A DNA stretch of 64,000 nucleotides from an uncultured beta proteobacterium (GCA_903875135.1 CAIQUZ010000109.1:186001-250000), one strand, 5' to 3'. Numbered from the stretch's first letter, positions 43,955-55,492 are shown. Translations and numbers: made by a program. Notes: generated from the sequence alone by a model not told the origin.

Positions 43955-44829
43955 TTTCCGAAAATACCTTGTGGTCTAAAGGCTAAAGTCAACAGTAACA
44001 AACCGAAGGATACTGCCGGAGACCATGACGGCCCAGCAAAGGTTGCTGTCATACTCTCAGCCACCCCTAAAATCATGGCCGCAAATAAAGTACCCATCAG
44101 ATTACCCATACCACCGAGTACGCAGACGGCAAAAACTAATCCAATGTAGTCTCTGCCAGCCGCAGGCTGAACACTCTGAATAATGATAAGCATTGCACCA
44201 CTAAAGCCCGCGATTAAAAGCGATAAGCCAAAAGCATAACCTTTGATTTTGACGGGATTGACGCCCATCAGTTGCAACGCTAATGGATCTTGAGCAACGG
44301 CACTTACCGCACGCCCAAAATACGTGGATTTAAAAAACTGTCGAATGACTAACAAAAGACCTATGGATAACAGGAAAGGTATTAACAATCGATATGGCAG
44401 ATTCACAAAACCTAAATTGAGCGTGGCATCCGTATAGCCGGTGTTCACGTTACGGTAATCAACACCAAATAGGAGAAGTAAAAGCATTTCTAAGATAAAT
44501 AAAATACCAAAGAAAAAAGCCAAGCCTCTTAATGAATCACCACCAGCATTTTTCTCAAATCGATCATAATAAATTCGATAAATCGACAGGCCGATCAAAA
44601 AGAAAAATGGCGACATCAATAAGGCAGACAATATCGGATCAAGTCCAAAATGCTCGTTCAGCCACCAAGCAACATATGCGCCCAACATAATGAACACAGG
44701 ATGAGCAATATTGACAATATCGAGCATGCCAAAGGAAATAGAAATCCCAAGACTCATGGCAGCATAAAATCCGCCAAGTAATAGCCCAGAAATAATTGCA
44801 TTAAATAGTAAATCTAAAGGTATATCCAT
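43951..44829 (-). CDS. ABC importer permease, LivH type (second importer)
   Basis: The 292-residue membrane protein has LGISISFGMLDIVNIAHPVFIMLGAYVAWWL and FAVCVLGGMGNLMGTLFAAMILGVAES. These match LivH-type channels with about eight spans. It lies 55 bases after the binding-protein gene, and the gap carries no clear terminator. Confidence 0.9.
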   Translation of the reverse strand: MDIPLDLLFNAIISGLLLGGFYAAMSLGISISFGMLDIVNIAHPVFIMLGAYVAWWLNEHFGLDPILSALLMSPFFFLIGLSIYRIYYDRFEKNAGGDSLRGLAFFFGILFILEMLLLLLFGVDYRNVNTGYTDATLNLGFVNLPYRLLIPFLLSIGLLLVIRQFFKSTYFGRAVSAVAQDPLALQLMGVNPVKIKGYAFGLSLLIAGFSGAMLIIIQSVQPAAGRDYIGLVFAVCVLGGMGNLMGTLFAAMILGVAESMTATFAGPSWSPAVSFGLLLLTLAFRPQGIFGK

Positions 44830-44884
44830 TGCTCACTCTAAAAGATCCATCTCTGACACAGCGTCAAAGATGGTAAAGTTTATT

Positions 44885-46153
44885 TTACTTACTGGCCTCT
44901 TGATAAGGAGTAATCAATTCTCCCGACTTCATATCACTTGGAGAAATAATTGGCGCAGGACCGGGTTTACGGAACTGATCAATGTCGTTACCCTTAACAT
45001 CTCTATATTGAACGTATAAAGGACGACCGACTTCCCATTCGCCGTTAGATGCAAACTTTACATCACCTACAACGGTATTAAATTTTGTTGCATGAATGTA
45101 GTCGATTAATTTTTTATTATCAATACTGCCAACCTTTTCAACCGCTTGTCCTAAGATTTGCATTTCTGCATAAGCGTATGGTGGCAAGTAATAACCTAAT
45201 GGATCGACCCCTTCTTTTTCAGCACGAGATTGATAGATTTTTAAGAAGGCTTCAACACCAGAAAACTTCACTGTCTTCTCTGGAACATAGAGCTCATACC
45301 CCAAGACACCATTGAGCAATGGACCTAATTGTTTCTTAGTGGATGCCGAGCCTAAACCAATCATGGTTCCACCAAACACCGTGGTTTTTAAACCAATTTC
45401 ACGCGCCGCACGAATAATTCCGGGGGTTTCGCCTGGGTAAGATGCTACATAAACGATATCGGGGTTGGTCGCTTGAATTGCACGCAGAACAGGTGTGTAA
45501 TCTGTCGTGTTAGGCGGATAAGTCTTGTCATAAACCACTTTTAAGTTATATTTCTTGACAACTTCTCTTGCTCCCTCAATCGTCATCGCTGGGAATTCTG
45601 CATCACCACCAATAAAGGCTACCGTTTTGGGTTTTTCTTTAGCCGTCATTGCGGCATCAAAGAACCCACCCGCTAAACCAACTGCAGGCTCTTTACCATT
45701 GGGCATCATTTGGAAATAACCAGGGTAATTAAACTTCGCATTAACGTTCGTCCCAAACAAAGTAATAAAGACGAGATTGCGCTGCATGATGGTTGGCATC
45801 GCAGGGGCAATGAGGTTCGTTCCATAGGGAGATACGACCATGTCAACTTTGTCGGAATCTAATAATTTCGTATATAAACCTGGAACCAAAGATGGATTAC
45901 CTTGGTCATCGTAATAAACGTATTCAACTTGACGACCAATCAAACCACCCTTTTTGTTGATCTCTTCTCTCCAAATTTCCATGGATAACAAAGCAGCTTT
46001 TCCATTGGCTGCAAGTGGACCAGTCAAAGCCATACTAAAACCAATCCTAAGAGGTGGTTTACCTTGTGCAATGGCTTGAGTGGCCATACCTAATGAACTA
46101 AATAAAACTACTGAAAGTACTAAAAGACGACGACGCATTGATAAAACAAACAT
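44885..46153 (-). CDS. ABC importer periplasmic binding protein (second importer)
   Basis: The 422-residue receptor starts at the ATG at 46153, because GGAG stands 6 bases upstream; a TTG four codons earlier is rejected. The signal peptide spans MRRRLLVLSVVLFSSLGMATQAIAQ, and the mature start KPPLRIGFSMALTGPLAANGKAALLSMEIW fits the amide/urea/aromatic receptor branch of Peripla_BP_6. It is first in the operon that ends with the PuuE-like deacetylase, so its ligand may be the deacetylase substrate or a precursor. The ligand is not readable from sequence. Confidence 0.88.
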   Translation of the reverse strand: MFVLSMRRRLLVLSVVLFSSLGMATQAIAQGKPPLRIGFSMALTGPLAANGKAALLSMEIWREEINKKGGLIGRQVEYVYYDDQGNPSLVPGLYTKLLDSDKVDMVVSPYGTNLIAPAMPTIMQRNLVFITLFGTNVNAKFNYPGYFQMMPNGKEPAVGLAGGFFDAAMTAKEKPKTVAFIGGDAEFPAMTIEGAREVVKKYNLKVVYDKTYPPNTTDYTPVLRAIQATNPDIVYVASYPGETPGIIRAAREIGLKTTVFGGTMIGLGSASTKKQLGPLLNGVLGYELYVPEKTVKFSGVEAFLKIYQSRAEKEGVDPLGYYLPPYAYAEMQILGQAVEKVGSIDNKKLIDYIHATKFNTVVGDVKFASNGEWEVGRPLYVQYRDVKGNDIDQFRKPGPAPIISPSDMKSGELITPYQEASK

Positions 46154-46421
46154 GTATTTCTCCAAAATTTACTAATGATCAAATGCTAATCTATTTCCAT
46201 TGAGTTGCTATCTATGGAAAACCCTTAAAGAAGCAAATACTTCACATGATGATGATCAATAATGATGATGGAAATTAACACCAATACCCGAATAAGGTAT
46301 TTATTTCATTGAAAAATATCTCATGGGCTATTAATAAGGAGCTTGATCAGTACTTAGCAAAATATAGAAAATTGCATAAATATAAAATGTTGATACATGA
46401 TCAATTAGGCACTTTACGATA

Positions 46422-47336
46422 TCAGTGACGAATCGGCCAATCTAAGCGAAGTTGAGAGACAAAATGATGGTTTTTCTGGGAGACCGGATCAGTAAATCTG
46501 AGCTCCTTCGCTAAAAGCTGTAAGGGAGTTTCATAAAGACGATGCTCTGGGGCTGTATAGGACATCATTTGGGGATAAATCTGATCATGGCGGATGGGGA
46601 TGCCCAAAGCACTCATATGAACGCGTAACTGATGTTTTTTTCCAGTCTGTGGGCGGAGCTGATACAACGCAAACCGCTCATCATGCTGGATCATCTGGAT
46701 CGTCGTGAGGGCATTCGCCACCCCTTCAGACTCTTGCATTTGCATAAAACGGGCCCCTTTTTCAATCCGACTCTGGCGGATATGTGGCCAAGTGATTTGA
46801 TCGGTATAGTCGGCGACCGCTAGGTAGGTTTTTTGTATCACTTGTTTACGAAATAGCGATGCATAAAGATCTCGTGTCTGAGCCTGCTTAGTAAAAATCA
46901 CGAGCCCTGCAGTTTCAAGATCAAGTCGATGAGCGGCACTTAAGCTATCAATACCCGTTAAGTTTCTTAAACGCACTAACAATGTTTCTTGAATATAAGG
47001 ACCAACGGGCGTCACTGGTAAAAAATGTGGCTTATCTGCCACCAACAAATAGTCGTCTTCATAAAGAATGGACTCCTGAAATGGAATCACAAAGTTTTCT
47101 TGCGCCTCACGATAGTAATAGACCATCCGCCTAGGTAAATATGAGGCATCAGGTGTCAATGGGTGTCCCAGCTCATCAAAGACTCTGCCAGCTAGCATGC
47201 GATTCTCCCAACCAGCTCTTGTTCCCCTCGGGAATCGCTTCTCTAGAAAATCAAGTACCAATAAATAAGGCCCTTCTGGAAGAAAGACCTTACTTGGACC
47301 TACACCGTTGATATGCAGAAGATTCTTACGTTTCAT
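46422..47336 (-). CDS. RluA-family pseudouridine synthase
   Basis: The 304-residue enzyme has the catalytic motif HRLDLETAGLVIFTKQAQTRD with the nucleophilic Asp, and KTYLAVADYTD, LRPQTGKKHQLRVHMSALGIPI typical of the RluA/TruC branch. No S4 domain is visible at the N-terminus, but ~90 residues precede the core. It isomerises a uridine in rRNA or tRNA; which one is not clear. It is last in the leftward translation block, 25 bases after typA. Confidence 0.88.
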   Translation of the reverse strand: MKRKNLLHINGVGPSKVFLPEGPYLLVLDFLEKRFPRGTRAGWENRMLAGRVFDELGHPLTPDASYLPRRMVYYYREAQENFVIPFQESILYEDDYLLVADKPHFLPVTPVGPYIQETLLVRLRNLTGIDSLSAAHRLDLETAGLVIFTKQAQTRDLYASLFRKQVIQKTYLAVADYTDQITWPHIRQSRIEKGARFMQMQESEGVANALTTIQMIQHDERFALYQLRPQTGKKHQLRVHMSALGIPIRHDQIYPQMMSYTAPEHRLYETPLQLLAKELRFTDPVSQKNHHFVSQLRLDWPIRH

Positions 47337-47361
47337 TCAGAATCTCTCTTCTCAACAAGGA

Positions 47362-49182
47362 TTAATCACGCGAAGCTTTTTTGCGCTCATGTTCTTTTAA
47401 GTAACGTTTTCTTAAACGAATACTTTTGGGCGTCACCTCAACCAACTCATCATCGGCAATGAATTCCACAGCGTATTCTAATGACATCTGAATCGGCGTC
47501 ACTAAACGTACTGCCTCATCAGTCCCAGAGGCGCGAACGTTAGTCAGCTGCTTACCTTTAATTGGATTGACAACTAAATCGTTATCCCGTGAATGAATAC
47601 CAATGATCATTCCTTCATACAAAGGATCACCTGGGGAAACAAACATACGTCCACGGTCTTGTAATTTCCATAAAGCGTAAGCAACGGCTTCACCATTATC
47701 TTGACTGATCAAAACACCATTATGTCGCTCACCTAAAATGCCATCTCTGACGGTATCGTAGGTATCAAAAGTATGACTCATGAGACCCGTACCACGCGTC
47801 ATCGTCAAGAAGTCTCCCTGGAATCCAATCAAGCCACGCGCAGGAATTCGGTACTCTAATCGAGTGCGACCCTTACCATCACTGACCATATCTTGTAACT
47901 CGCCCTTACGCTTACCTAATTCTTCCATCACGGAACCTTGAGTCACATCTTCAACGTCAACGGTTAAATTCTCATAAGGCTCTAATTTATTACCATTCGC
48001 ATCTTCATGAAATACAACTCGTGGACGTGATACCGCTAACTCGTATCCTTCACGACGCATGTTCTCAATCAAAATCGTTAAATGTAATTCGCCGCGACCA
48101 GACACTTCAAAAATCGTGTCATCATCCGTATCTTTGACACGCAGTGCCATATTGGCTTTTAACTCACGATCTAAACGATCACGTAATTGACGGCTTGTAA
48201 CAAACTTACCTTCACGTCCTGCGAGCGGACTCGTATTCACCATAAAGTTCATTGTTAACGTAGGTTCATCCACCTTGAGCATCGGTAATGCATCAGGATT
48301 GTCCACCGCACAAATCGTCGTCCCAATCGCAATTTCCTCAATACCATTAATCAACACAATATCGCCAGCAATCGCTTCGGTAACAATCTCACGCTCAAGA
48401 CCTTTAAACTTTAAACACTGATTAATCCGCCCCTTAAATGGCACACCATCAGGACCATTCAAACAAATGACATCCATGCCAGGCTTAATCGTTCCACGGG
48501 ATATTCGTCCCACACCAATTTTTCCAACATAACTGTTGTAATCAATCGATGAAATTTGTAACTGAAGCGGCCCAACAATATCATCGTCACGAACAGGAAC
48601 GTGCTCAATCAAGGTCTCAAACAAGGCCCTCATATCACCCTCTCGTACATCGGGCTTCATTCCAGAAAAACCATTTAAACCCGATGCATAAACAATTGGA
48701 AAATCTAACTGCTCTTCAGTAGCACCTAACTTATCAAATAATTCAAAAGTAGCGTTTTCAACATACTCAATACGTGCACCAGGACGGTCCACTTTATTAA
48801 TCACCACAATCGGACGCAATCCTAAAGCGAGGGCTTTTTTAGTCACAAAACGCGTCTGTGGCATTGGGCCTTCCACCGCATCAACCAATAACAATACGCC
48901 ATCAACCATGGACAAGACACGTTCTACTTCACCACCAAAGTCGGCGTGACCTGGAGTATCAACAATATTAATATGCGTACCCTCATACTCAACAGCACAA
49001 TTTTTTGCCAAAATCGTGATACCACGTTCTTTTTCAAGATCATTCGAATCCATGACCCTTTCAGTAACAGCTTGGTTGGATCGGAAGGTGCCAGATTGAC
49101 GTAATAACTGGTCAACGAGAGTCGTTTTACCGTGGTCAACGTGGGCAATAATGGCAATGTTTCGGATAGCGCGCTTGGTCAT
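47362..49182 (-). CDS. typA: Ribosome-associated GTPase TypA/BipA
   Basis: The 606-residue translational GTPase has G1 AHVDHGKTTLVDQLL, the switch I RGITILAKN, G3 DTPGHADFGGEVERV and G4 VINKVDRPGAR. EF-G-like domains III and V and the BipA-specific C-terminal domain (GTDEAVRLVTPIQMSLEYAVEFI...RLRKRYLKEHERKK) follow. It aids ribosome assembly and stress or low-temperature growth. Its length matches the family. It lies 20 bases after truB. Confidence 0.97.
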   Translation of the reverse strand: MTKRAIRNIAIIAHVDHGKTTLVDQLLRQSGTFRSNQAVTERVMDSNDLEKERGITILAKNCAVEYEGTHINIVDTPGHADFGGEVERVLSMVDGVLLLVDAVEGPMPQTRFVTKKALALGLRPIVVINKVDRPGARIEYVENATFELFDKLGATEEQLDFPIVYASGLNGFSGMKPDVREGDMRALFETLIEHVPVRDDDIVGPLQLQISSIDYNSYVGKIGVGRISRGTIKPGMDVICLNGPDGVPFKGRINQCLKFKGLEREIVTEAIAGDIVLINGIEEIAIGTTICAVDNPDALPMLKVDEPTLTMNFMVNTSPLAGREGKFVTSRQLRDRLDRELKANMALRVKDTDDDTIFEVSGRGELHLTILIENMRREGYELAVSRPRVVFHEDANGNKLEPYENLTVDVEDVTQGSVMEELGKRKGELQDMVSDGKGRTRLEYRIPARGLIGFQGDFLTMTRGTGLMSHTFDTYDTVRDGILGERHNGVLISQDNGEAVAYALWKLQDRGRMFVSPGDPLYEGMIIGIHSRDNDLVVNPIKGKQLTNVRASGTDEAVRLVTPIQMSLEYAVEFIADDELVEVTPKSIRLRKRYLKEHERKKASRD

Positions 49183-49202
49183 CGTAATACTTTCAATAAA
49201 AA

Positions 49203-50222
49203 CTAAAAATGAGAATTCTGTAAATGATGCTTGATGGATGTGTCAATCATTAAAGAATGAGGAATAAAACTTTGTTCTAATACATGTTCTAAACGATCGG
49301 TGGCCAATAAACGTTTGGGGTGTAACACTTCATTCTTCACGTCTACTAAGCCCATAAATTGTCGAGAAGTTTCTTGAAGATGATAAATTCTTAAAATTGG
49401 TGCATTCAAAATATCTGGTGCTGCATCGACAATGGCATCCCGTAAATGAATCCGTTGTCCCATCTTCAAGCGCAGAGCTAAGTGGTGCTCTAGCACCAAA
49501 GCAGGAACATGCGTAATTAAGGAGTCAACTTCCATCATCTCTTGTAACTGTGCTACCTGTTCGATGGAGTGCGCATCTTCAATTTTTAAATGGCCAATCT
49601 GGGTGCGGCGAAGTTCAGTCATATGCGCGCCACACGCTAAAGCATCACCCATGTCGTTAATCAAACTGCGGATATAAGTACCCTTACTACAACTAACTTT
49701 CATCACAGCTACTGGCCAGATGGCAGACAAGATTTCTAGATGCGTAATCGTCACTTCCCTGGCCTCTAAGTCAAACATTTCACCTTCACGGGCATAGGCA
49801 TATAAAGGTTTACCATCCCGTTTAATCGCTGAATACATGGGTGGTACTTGCGATATTTTCCCTAAAAACCGTGGCACAATATTTTGTAATTGCGCATCAA
49901 AATGATCGAGCAATAACGGTGGAAAATCTTGCGTTCTAGCAATCACTTTTCCTTCAGAATCTCCAGAATCCGTTTTGACGCCAAAGAGCATCGTGGCAAT
50001 GTACGTTTTATCCGCATTGAACAAATCTTGAGAATATTTTGTCGCCTCACCTAAACAAACGGCCAACAAACCTGTCGCAATTGGATCAAGTGTGCCCGTA
50101 TGACCAGCTTTATCTGCGTGCACCGCATGCTTGACCATCGTGACTGCTTTTTGAGAGCTGATACCGCGAGGTTTATCAATTAATATCACCCCATCGGTCC
50201 AGCGTAATGCATCATTACGCAT
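49203..50222 (-). CDS. truB: tRNA pseudouridine-55 synthase TruB
   Basis: The 339-residue enzyme has the GVILIDKPRGISSQKAV start, the catalytic Asp motif GHTGTLDPIATGLL, and CSKGTYIRSLINDMGDALACGAHMTELRRTQIG. It makes Psi55 in the T-loop of tRNA. The C-terminal extension exceeds the E. coli protein by about 25 residues. Its ATG overlaps the rbfA stop by one base (TAATG), implying coupled translation. Confidence 0.97.
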   Translation of the reverse strand: MRNDALRWTDGVILIDKPRGISSQKAVTMVKHAVHADKAGHTGTLDPIATGLLAVCLGEATKYSQDLFNADKTYIATMLFGVKTDSGDSEGKVIARTQDFPPLLLDHFDAQLQNIVPRFLGKISQVPPMYSAIKRDGKPLYAYAREGEMFDLEAREVTITHLEILSAIWPVAVMKVSCSKGTYIRSLINDMGDALACGAHMTELRRTQIGHLKIEDAHSIEQVAQLQEMMEVDSLITHVPALVLEHHLALRLKMGQRIHLRDAIVDAAPDILNAPILRIYHLQETSRQFMGLVDVKNEVLHPKRLLATDRLEHVLEQSFIPHSLMIDTSIKHHLQNSHF

Positions 50223-50599
50223 TAATGTTCCTCTTTGGGGTTTTCAGGAACACTACTTTGTAGCGCTTGATCAATCAATAACGACATGGCAATCCCTCGT
50301 TCGATCGACTGATCGAGCAAAAAATGCAAGGTAGGAACAGTATGAATATGCAAGCGCTTAAATAAGATCGAATGTAAATAACCCGCTTTTTCTTTAAGGA
50401 CTCTGGCAGCAATCTCAGGGTCAGCCCCTAAGACGGAGTAGTACACCTTCGCATGTGCAAGATCCGGCGTGAGTTCAACTGATTGCAAGGTCACCAAACC
50501 CATCGAAGAGTCACGAATCTCCTGGGGAATGATCTCTGCCAGATCACGCTGGATTTGATCCGCAACACGCTGGTTACGATGTTTAGGTGCTTTTGCCAT
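50222..50599 (-). CDS. rbfA: Ribosome-binding factor A
   Basis: This 125-residue KH-like protein has [23 protein letters not shown] and [19 protein letters not shown], and its length is normal. It acts in 16S rRNA 5'-end maturation of the small subunit, especially in cold. It lies 5 bases after infB and one base overlaps truB. Confidence 0.95.
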   Translation of the reverse strand: MAKAPKHRNQRVADQIQRDLAEIIPQEIRDSSMGLVTLQSVELTPDLAHAKVYYSVLGADPEIAARVLKEKAGYLHSILFKRLHIHTVPTLHFLLDQSIERGIAMSLLIDQALQSSVPENPKEEH

Positions 50600-50604
50600 G
50601 ACTC

Positions 50605-53403
50605 TTAGAGGGTTCTTGCAACTTCGGTAACTTCAAAAATTTCTAACTGGTCACCCTCTTGAATATCGTTGTAGTTTTTCAGAGATAAACCACACTCAAG
50701 TCCTGCTCTCACCTCTTTAGCGTCATCTTTAAATCGTTTGAGAGAGTCGAGTTCACCCGTCCAAACCACCACATTATCTCTAAGTAAACGGGCCTTCGAT
50801 GTGCGTTTAACCACGCCGTCAACCACCAAACAACCGGCAATAGAACCAATCTTAGAGACAGAAAATACTTGACGAATCTCAACTAGGCCAGTAATTTCTT
50901 CTTTCTTATCCGGTGTCAACATGCCACTTAAGGCGGCTTTAATTTCATCAACAGCATCATAAATAATGTTGTAATAACGAATATCTACTCCATTGGACTC
51001 GGCTAATTTACGGGCTAAAGCATCCGCTCTGGAATTAAATCCAATCACCACCGCTTTAGAAGCAACCGCCAAGTTAATATCAGTTTCAGTAATACCACCA
51101 ACAGCGGCATGCACAATTTGCACTTTCACTTCCGGCGTAGAAAGTTTGGTTAATGATTGGGATAAGGCCTCTTGTGAACCCTGTACATCCGCCTTAATAA
51201 TGATTGGCAAGAACTTGGTTTCAACGCTGCCCTCACCCACATTTTCGAACATGTTCTCAAGCTTCACAGCTTGTTGTTTCGCTAATTTCACATCCCTGAA
51301 TTTACCTTGACGGAACAAGGCAATCTCACGCGCCTTACGTTCATCGGTCACAGCCAATACTTCTTCACCAGCAGCAGGAACTTCAGATAAGCCCTGGATC
51401 TCCACTGGTATCGAAGGACCAGCCTCTTGGCAAGGCTTACCGTTTTCGTCTAACATCGCACGCACACGCCCAAATGATTGACCAACTAACAACATATCAC
51501 CACGCTTTAAGGTTCCAGACTGAACCAAAATAGTAGCAACTGGTCCTTTACCTTTATCCAACCTTGCTTCAATGACTAAACCTTTAGCCGGAGCATTAAC
51601 GGGCGCTGTTAGCTCCATCACTTCTGCTTGTAATAAGACGCTCTCTAATAACTCATCGATACCTAAACCTGTCTTGGCAGAAACTTCGAGGAACGGCGAA
51701 TCTCCACCGTACTCTTCAGGTACAACTTGCTCAGCAACCAACTCTTGCTTGACTCGCTCTGGATTTGCCTCAGGCTTGTCGATTTTGTTCACCGCAACAA
51801 CAATCGGTACCCCAGCCGCTTTTGCATGCGCAATCGCTTCTTTGGTTTGTGGCATAACACCGTCATCAGCAGCGACGACTAAAATGACAATATCGGTAGC
51901 CTGTGCCCCACGAGCACGCATGGCAGTAAATGCTTCATGACCTGGCGTATCTAAAAACGTAATCATGCCCCGTGGGGTTTGCACGTGATATGCCCCAATA
52001 TGCTGAGTAATACCACCGGCTTCGCCCGACGCTACTTTGGATAATCGGATCCTATCGAGTAAGGAAGTCTTACCGTGGTCGACGTGACCCATTACGGTCA
52101 CAACAGGGGGGCGAGGTAGCTTAATGATATCGACATGAACCTCTTCATCACCTAAATCTAATTCAGGATCATCAATCTTGGCAGCGTGCGCAACGTGCCC
52201 CATCTCTTCAACAATAATCATTGCTGTATCTTGATCAAGCACTTGATTTATGGTGACCATCTGACCCATGCCCATCAGTAACTTAATTACTTCAGCAGCC
52301 TTCACCGCCATTTTGTGCGATAAATCAGCAACAGTGATTGTCTCGGGAATATGCACATCACGAACAACTGGCTCAGTCGGTGCCACAAAATTCGTCGGAA
52401 CATCAGAGTTCGAGGAATGTGATTTCTTTCTTCCGCCGCCAGTTCGCCATCCACCACCAAGACCACCCGTTGAATCTCCACGAGTTTTCAATATCTTCTT
52501 TTTAGCGCCTTCCTCTTGCCAAGTAGAAGAAGTTTCGGTTGTTTTGATTAATTTACCAGTTGGCTTAATAATCGTCTTTTTCTTTTCTTCAGCACCTTCT
52601 ACTTTTACCGGCTTGTGTAAGGTACCTTTTTTATCATCCACTACTGACGGTGCTGGCGGAGCTGGTGCCTTCAGTACACGCGATGGTGCACTCATCATCT
52701 CGCGAATAGCTAATGCCTCAGCTTCAGCTACCGCTCTTCTCGCACGTAAGGACTTTAGATCTTCTTCAGAGGTATCTTTTTCTTCAACAACAGGAGCAAC
52801 TGGTTTTGCAACCGGCTCAGCTTGAGAGTTGAGAGTTGCGTCAGAGACAACCGACTCAGGAACAGCGTCAATTTTTACTTCTTTGGCGATTTCTGCCTCT
52901 TTAGCCGCTTGAATCTTTAATTTGCGAGCATCAGTAGCTGCTTGAAGCTCCGCTTCTTGGCGAGCCAATAGTTCCGCTTGACGATTCGCTTCTGCTGCAC
53001 GCTTTGCTAACTCAGCATCATCCAAAATTGAAACGGGCTTTGAGGCCTCAACAACTGGAGCAAGCACTTCGGCAACTGGAGCCTCTTCCCCGCCGGCTTC
53101 CGCACCCTTAACGATCACTCTTTTTTTACGAACTTCTACCTGAACAGTACGTGTTCTCCCAGCAGAATCGGATTGACGAATTTCACTCGTCTCACGTTTC
53201 GTTAAAGTGATTTTTTTACGCGCACCTGCATCAGTAGGAGCGGGGGGGTTTTCAATATGATCCAATAGTTCCTTCTTCTCTTTATCCGTCAGCGTATCTG
53301 TTACAGCTTTTTTATCAATACCAATTGACCTTAACTGCTCAAGAACTTCATCAGTTGAGCGCTTTAACTCTTCAGCTAATGTCTTTACAGTCATAGTCGC
53401 CAT
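50605..53403 (-). CDS. infB: Translation initiation factor IF-2
   Basis: This 932-residue protein has the IF2_N segment at the start ([26 protein letters not shown]) and a long charged, Ala/Glu/Lys-rich linker (~residues 60-330). A second IF2_N segment precedes the G domain [19 protein letters not shown] with DTPGHEAF and NKIDKPEA, and then domains II-IV. It delivers fMet-tRNA to the 30S subunit. Two in-frame ATGs (53403 and 53394) are both possible starts. It follows nusA by 15 bases. Confidence 0.97.
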   Translation of the reverse strand: MATMTVKTLAEELKRSTDEVLEQLRSIGIDKKAVTDTLTDKEKKELLDHIENPPAPTDAGARKKITLTKRETSEIRQSDSAGRTRTVQVEVRKKRVIVKGAEAGGEEAPVAEVLAPVVEASKPVSILDDAELAKRAAEANRQAELLARQEAELQAATDARKLKIQAAKEAEIAKEVKIDAVPESVVSDATLNSQAEPVAKPVAPVVEEKDTSEEDLKSLRARRAVAEAEALAIREMMSAPSRVLKAPAPPAPSVVDDKKGTLHKPVKVEGAEEKKKTIIKPTGKLIKTTETSSTWQEEGAKKKILKTRGDSTGGLGGGWRTGGGRKKSHSSNSDVPTNFVAPTEPVVRDVHIPETITVADLSHKMAVKAAEVIKLLMGMGQMVTINQVLDQDTAMIIVEEMGHVAHAAKIDDPELDLGDEEVHVDIIKLPRPPVVTVMGHVDHGKTSLLDRIRLSKVASGEAGGITQHIGAYHVQTPRGMITFLDTPGHEAFTAMRARGAQATDIVILVVAADDGVMPQTKEAIAHAKAAGVPIVVAVNKIDKPEANPERVKQELVAEQVVPEEYGGDSPFLEVSAKTGLGIDELLESVLLQAEVMELTAPVNAPAKGLVIEARLDKGKGPVATILVQSGTLKRGDMLLVGQSFGRVRAMLDENGKPCQEAGPSIPVEIQGLSEVPAAGEEVLAVTDERKAREIALFRQGKFRDVKLAKQQAVKLENMFENVGEGSVETKFLPIIIKADVQGSQEALSQSLTKLSTPEVKVQIVHAAVGGITETDINLAVASKAVVIGFNSRADALARKLAESNGVDIRYYNIIYDAVDEIKAALSGMLTPDKKEEITGLVEIRQVFSVSKIGSIAGCLVVDGVVKRTSKARLLRDNVVVWTGELDSLKRFKDDAKEVRAGLECGLSLKNYNDIQEGDQLEIFEVTEVARTL

Positions 53404-53418
53404 GCGATTTCTTTATCC

Positions 53419-54894
53419 TTAATTAAACCAATGTGCCCGCGCTGTCATAATGAGTGTCTTTGCGCTTTCTTCATCCATTTGTGTAATATCCATCAATTCA
53501 TCAACAGCTAACTCAGCTAAGTCTTCCCGCGTTTGAATCTGATTCTCTTGTAATTTCAAAATCGTCTCAGGCAAAATACCTGTCACAGAAATTAACTCTT
53601 GCGAAACCTCTTTGGTAGAAGCATGTAAAGCATCTTCCATCTCTTTCAGAGAATCACGCGCCCGAGTTCTTAACTCATTAACAGTATCTTCATCAAAGGC
53701 TTCAATTTCTAGCATTTCGCTCAAAGGAACATAGGCAACTTCTTCAAGACTGTTAAAGCCCTCTTCAATCAAGATGTCAGCAACTTCAGCATCAACATCT
53801 AACTTGGCCATAAATATCTCACGCACCTTTTGCATCTCATCTTCTAATTTTTTAGCAGACTCTTCAGGTGTCATGATATTAATTTGCCAACCAGTGAGCT
53901 CACTGGCTAATCGAACGTTCTGTCCACTGCGACCAATCGCAATCGCTAAATTTTCTTCATCAACGACAACGTCCATGACATGCTTTTCTTCATCAACCAC
54001 AATCGATGAAACCTGAGCTGGTGCCAACGCACCAATCACAAACTGCGCTGGATCTTCTGACCATAAAACAATATCAACAGCTTCGCCAGCAACTTCGTTA
54101 CGAACCGCAGTAACACGCGTGCCTCGAACACCAACGCAAGTTCCAATGGGATCAATGCGTTTATCGTGGGTCACTACAGCAATTTTTGCGCGAATACCAG
54201 GATCACGTGCAGCACCTTTTAACTCTAAAAGACCTTGCTCAATTTCTGGAACTTCGTTTTCAAATAACTTGAGTAAAAACTCAGGGCAAGTTCTCGATAA
54301 TTCAATTTGCGGGCCACGTGCCTCACGATCCACTTTTAAAATATAAGCGCGGACACGATCGCCACTGCGTAAGTTTTCTTTCGGGATCATCTGATCACGA
54401 CGCAATAGGGCCTCAACACGTCCAGACTCAATAATTAATCCATTCTTATCCGCACGCTTGACCGTGCCGTTCATTACTTTTTCGCCACGCTCTAAGAAGT
54501 CATTCAAAATCTGTTCACGTTCCGCATCGCGAATGCGTTGCAAGATGACTTGCTTTGCTGCTTGCGCCCCAATCCGGCCAAAGGCGACGGATTCAATCTG
54601 CTCTTCAATGTATTCACCCGTCTCAATATCAGGAATTTCCTCTTGAGCTTCAAATAACAAAATCTCTTTATCAGGCTCTTGTAAACCGGATTCACTAGGT
54701 ACCACTAACCAACGACGAAATGATTCGTATTCACCGGTTTGACGATCAATTGCTACACGAATATCAACATCAATGTCATAACGCTTTTTGGTGGCAGATG
54801 AGAGTGCCATCTCTAACGCATCAAAAACAACACCACGATCAACGTTTTTTTCGTGTGCAAGTGCATCTACTAAAATGAGAACTTCACGACTCAT
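53419..54894 (-). CDS. nusA: Transcription termination/antitermination factor NusA
   Basis: The 491-residue protein shows the NusA N-domain ([33 protein letters not shown]), the S1 domain ([29 protein letters not shown]), two KH domains (with [29 protein letters not shown]) and two C-terminal acidic repeats. It binds RNA polymerase and regulates pausing. Its ATG overlaps the rimP stop by four bases. Confidence 0.97.
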   Translation of the reverse strand: MSREVLILVDALAHEKNVDRGVVFDALEMALSSATKKRYDIDVDIRVAIDRQTGEYESFRRWLVVPSESGLQEPDKEILLFEAQEEIPDIETGEYIEEQIESVAFGRIGAQAAKQVILQRIRDAEREQILNDFLERGEKVMNGTVKRADKNGLIIESGRVEALLRRDQMIPKENLRSGDRVRAYILKVDREARGPQIELSRTCPEFLLKLFENEVPEIEQGLLELKGAARDPGIRAKIAVVTHDKRIDPIGTCVGVRGTRVTAVRNEVAGEAVDIVLWSEDPAQFVIGALAPAQVSSIVVDEEKHVMDVVVDEENLAIAIGRSGQNVRLASELTGWQINIMTPEESAKKLEDEMQKVREIFMAKLDVDAEVADILIEEGFNSLEEVAYVPLSEMLEIEAFDEDTVNELRTRARDSLKEMEDALHASTKEVSQELISVTGILPETILKLQENQIQTREDLAELAVDELMDITQMDEESAKTLIMTARAHWFN

Positions 54895-55385
54895 GATTTT
54901 TTTCCTTTGAAATCAAGTACTGGAACTAACCGCGCTTTATCAACGTCAGTTAATGAAAACTCAAGCATTGCTGACTCACCAGGCTTTGGCTCTATCAACA
55001 ATCCCCAAACTGCATCCCGAGATTGAGGATCTCCTGACAGCAGACCCTGTAATATCCCAGAAAAATTCTTTCTGTTACCCATTGCTACATGTAGCTTTAA
55101 AGTAATCTCTAAGCCCTTAAAACGCTCAAAATCTTGCGCCGTTTTAATGATTCGATCAACCCCCGGTGATGACACCTCCAATCGCTCAAATGGAATGTTC
55201 TCTACCGGCAACATGTAAGTCAACTGATGGCTGACTTTTTCACAATCTGCGACCGTAATAGGCATCTCAACATCGCGATTCTCAATCGTTACTCGAAGTA
55301 ATCCCCTACCTTCTCTCTCAATATCTACAAGGTGGTAGTCCAAACTCTCGACAACGTTCGCAATTACTAGGTTTTGATCAGCCAT
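54891..55385 (-). CDS. rimP: Ribosome maturation factor RimP
   Basis: This 164-residue protein has [54 protein letters not shown], the diagnostic RimP core. It is needed for 30S subunit maturation. It is the first gene of the rimP-nusA-infB-rbfA-truB-typA block. Only ~32 bases separate its start from the rluB terminator, which leaves little room for a promoter. Confidence 0.96.
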   Translation of the reverse strand: MADQNLVIANVVESLDYHLVDIEREGRGLLRVTIENRDVEMPITVADCEKVSHQLTYMLPVENIPFERLEVSSPGVDRIIKTAQDFERFKGLEITLKLHVAMGNRKNFSGILQGLLSGDPQSRDAVWGLLIEPKPGESAMLEFSLTDVDKARLVPVLDFKGKKS

Positions 55386-55417
55386 ACTTTATGTCAAACA
55401 TCTAAAAACGATTTCAT

Positions 55418-55445
55418 GCAAAAAAAAATGGGCAAATGCCCATTT
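55418..55445 (-). terminator. Intrinsic terminator between rluB and rimP
   Basis: An 8-bp stem (AAATGGGC 55426-55433 with GCCCATTT 55438-55445) and 4-base loop are followed on the minus strand by a T-tract from the complement of the A-run starting at 55418. It lies 48-75 bases past the rluB stop. Confidence 0.8.
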
Positions 55446-55492
55446 CTTACTAAAACTCTTCGAATTTCAGCAAAATAGAATTATAAACTAAT

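Noticed and set aside
46176-46403. Four TGATCA palindromes in the intergenic region between the second binding protein and the pseudouridine synthase
   Set aside because: The hexamer is frequent throughout this AT-rich window, including coding regions, and spacing is irregular (77, 91, 54), so an operator array is not supported.
52268-52825. 185-codon frame on the + strand inside infB
   Set aside because: It is antisense to the low-complexity linker of IF-2; its Ser/Ala/Phe-rich composition is explained by that overlap.
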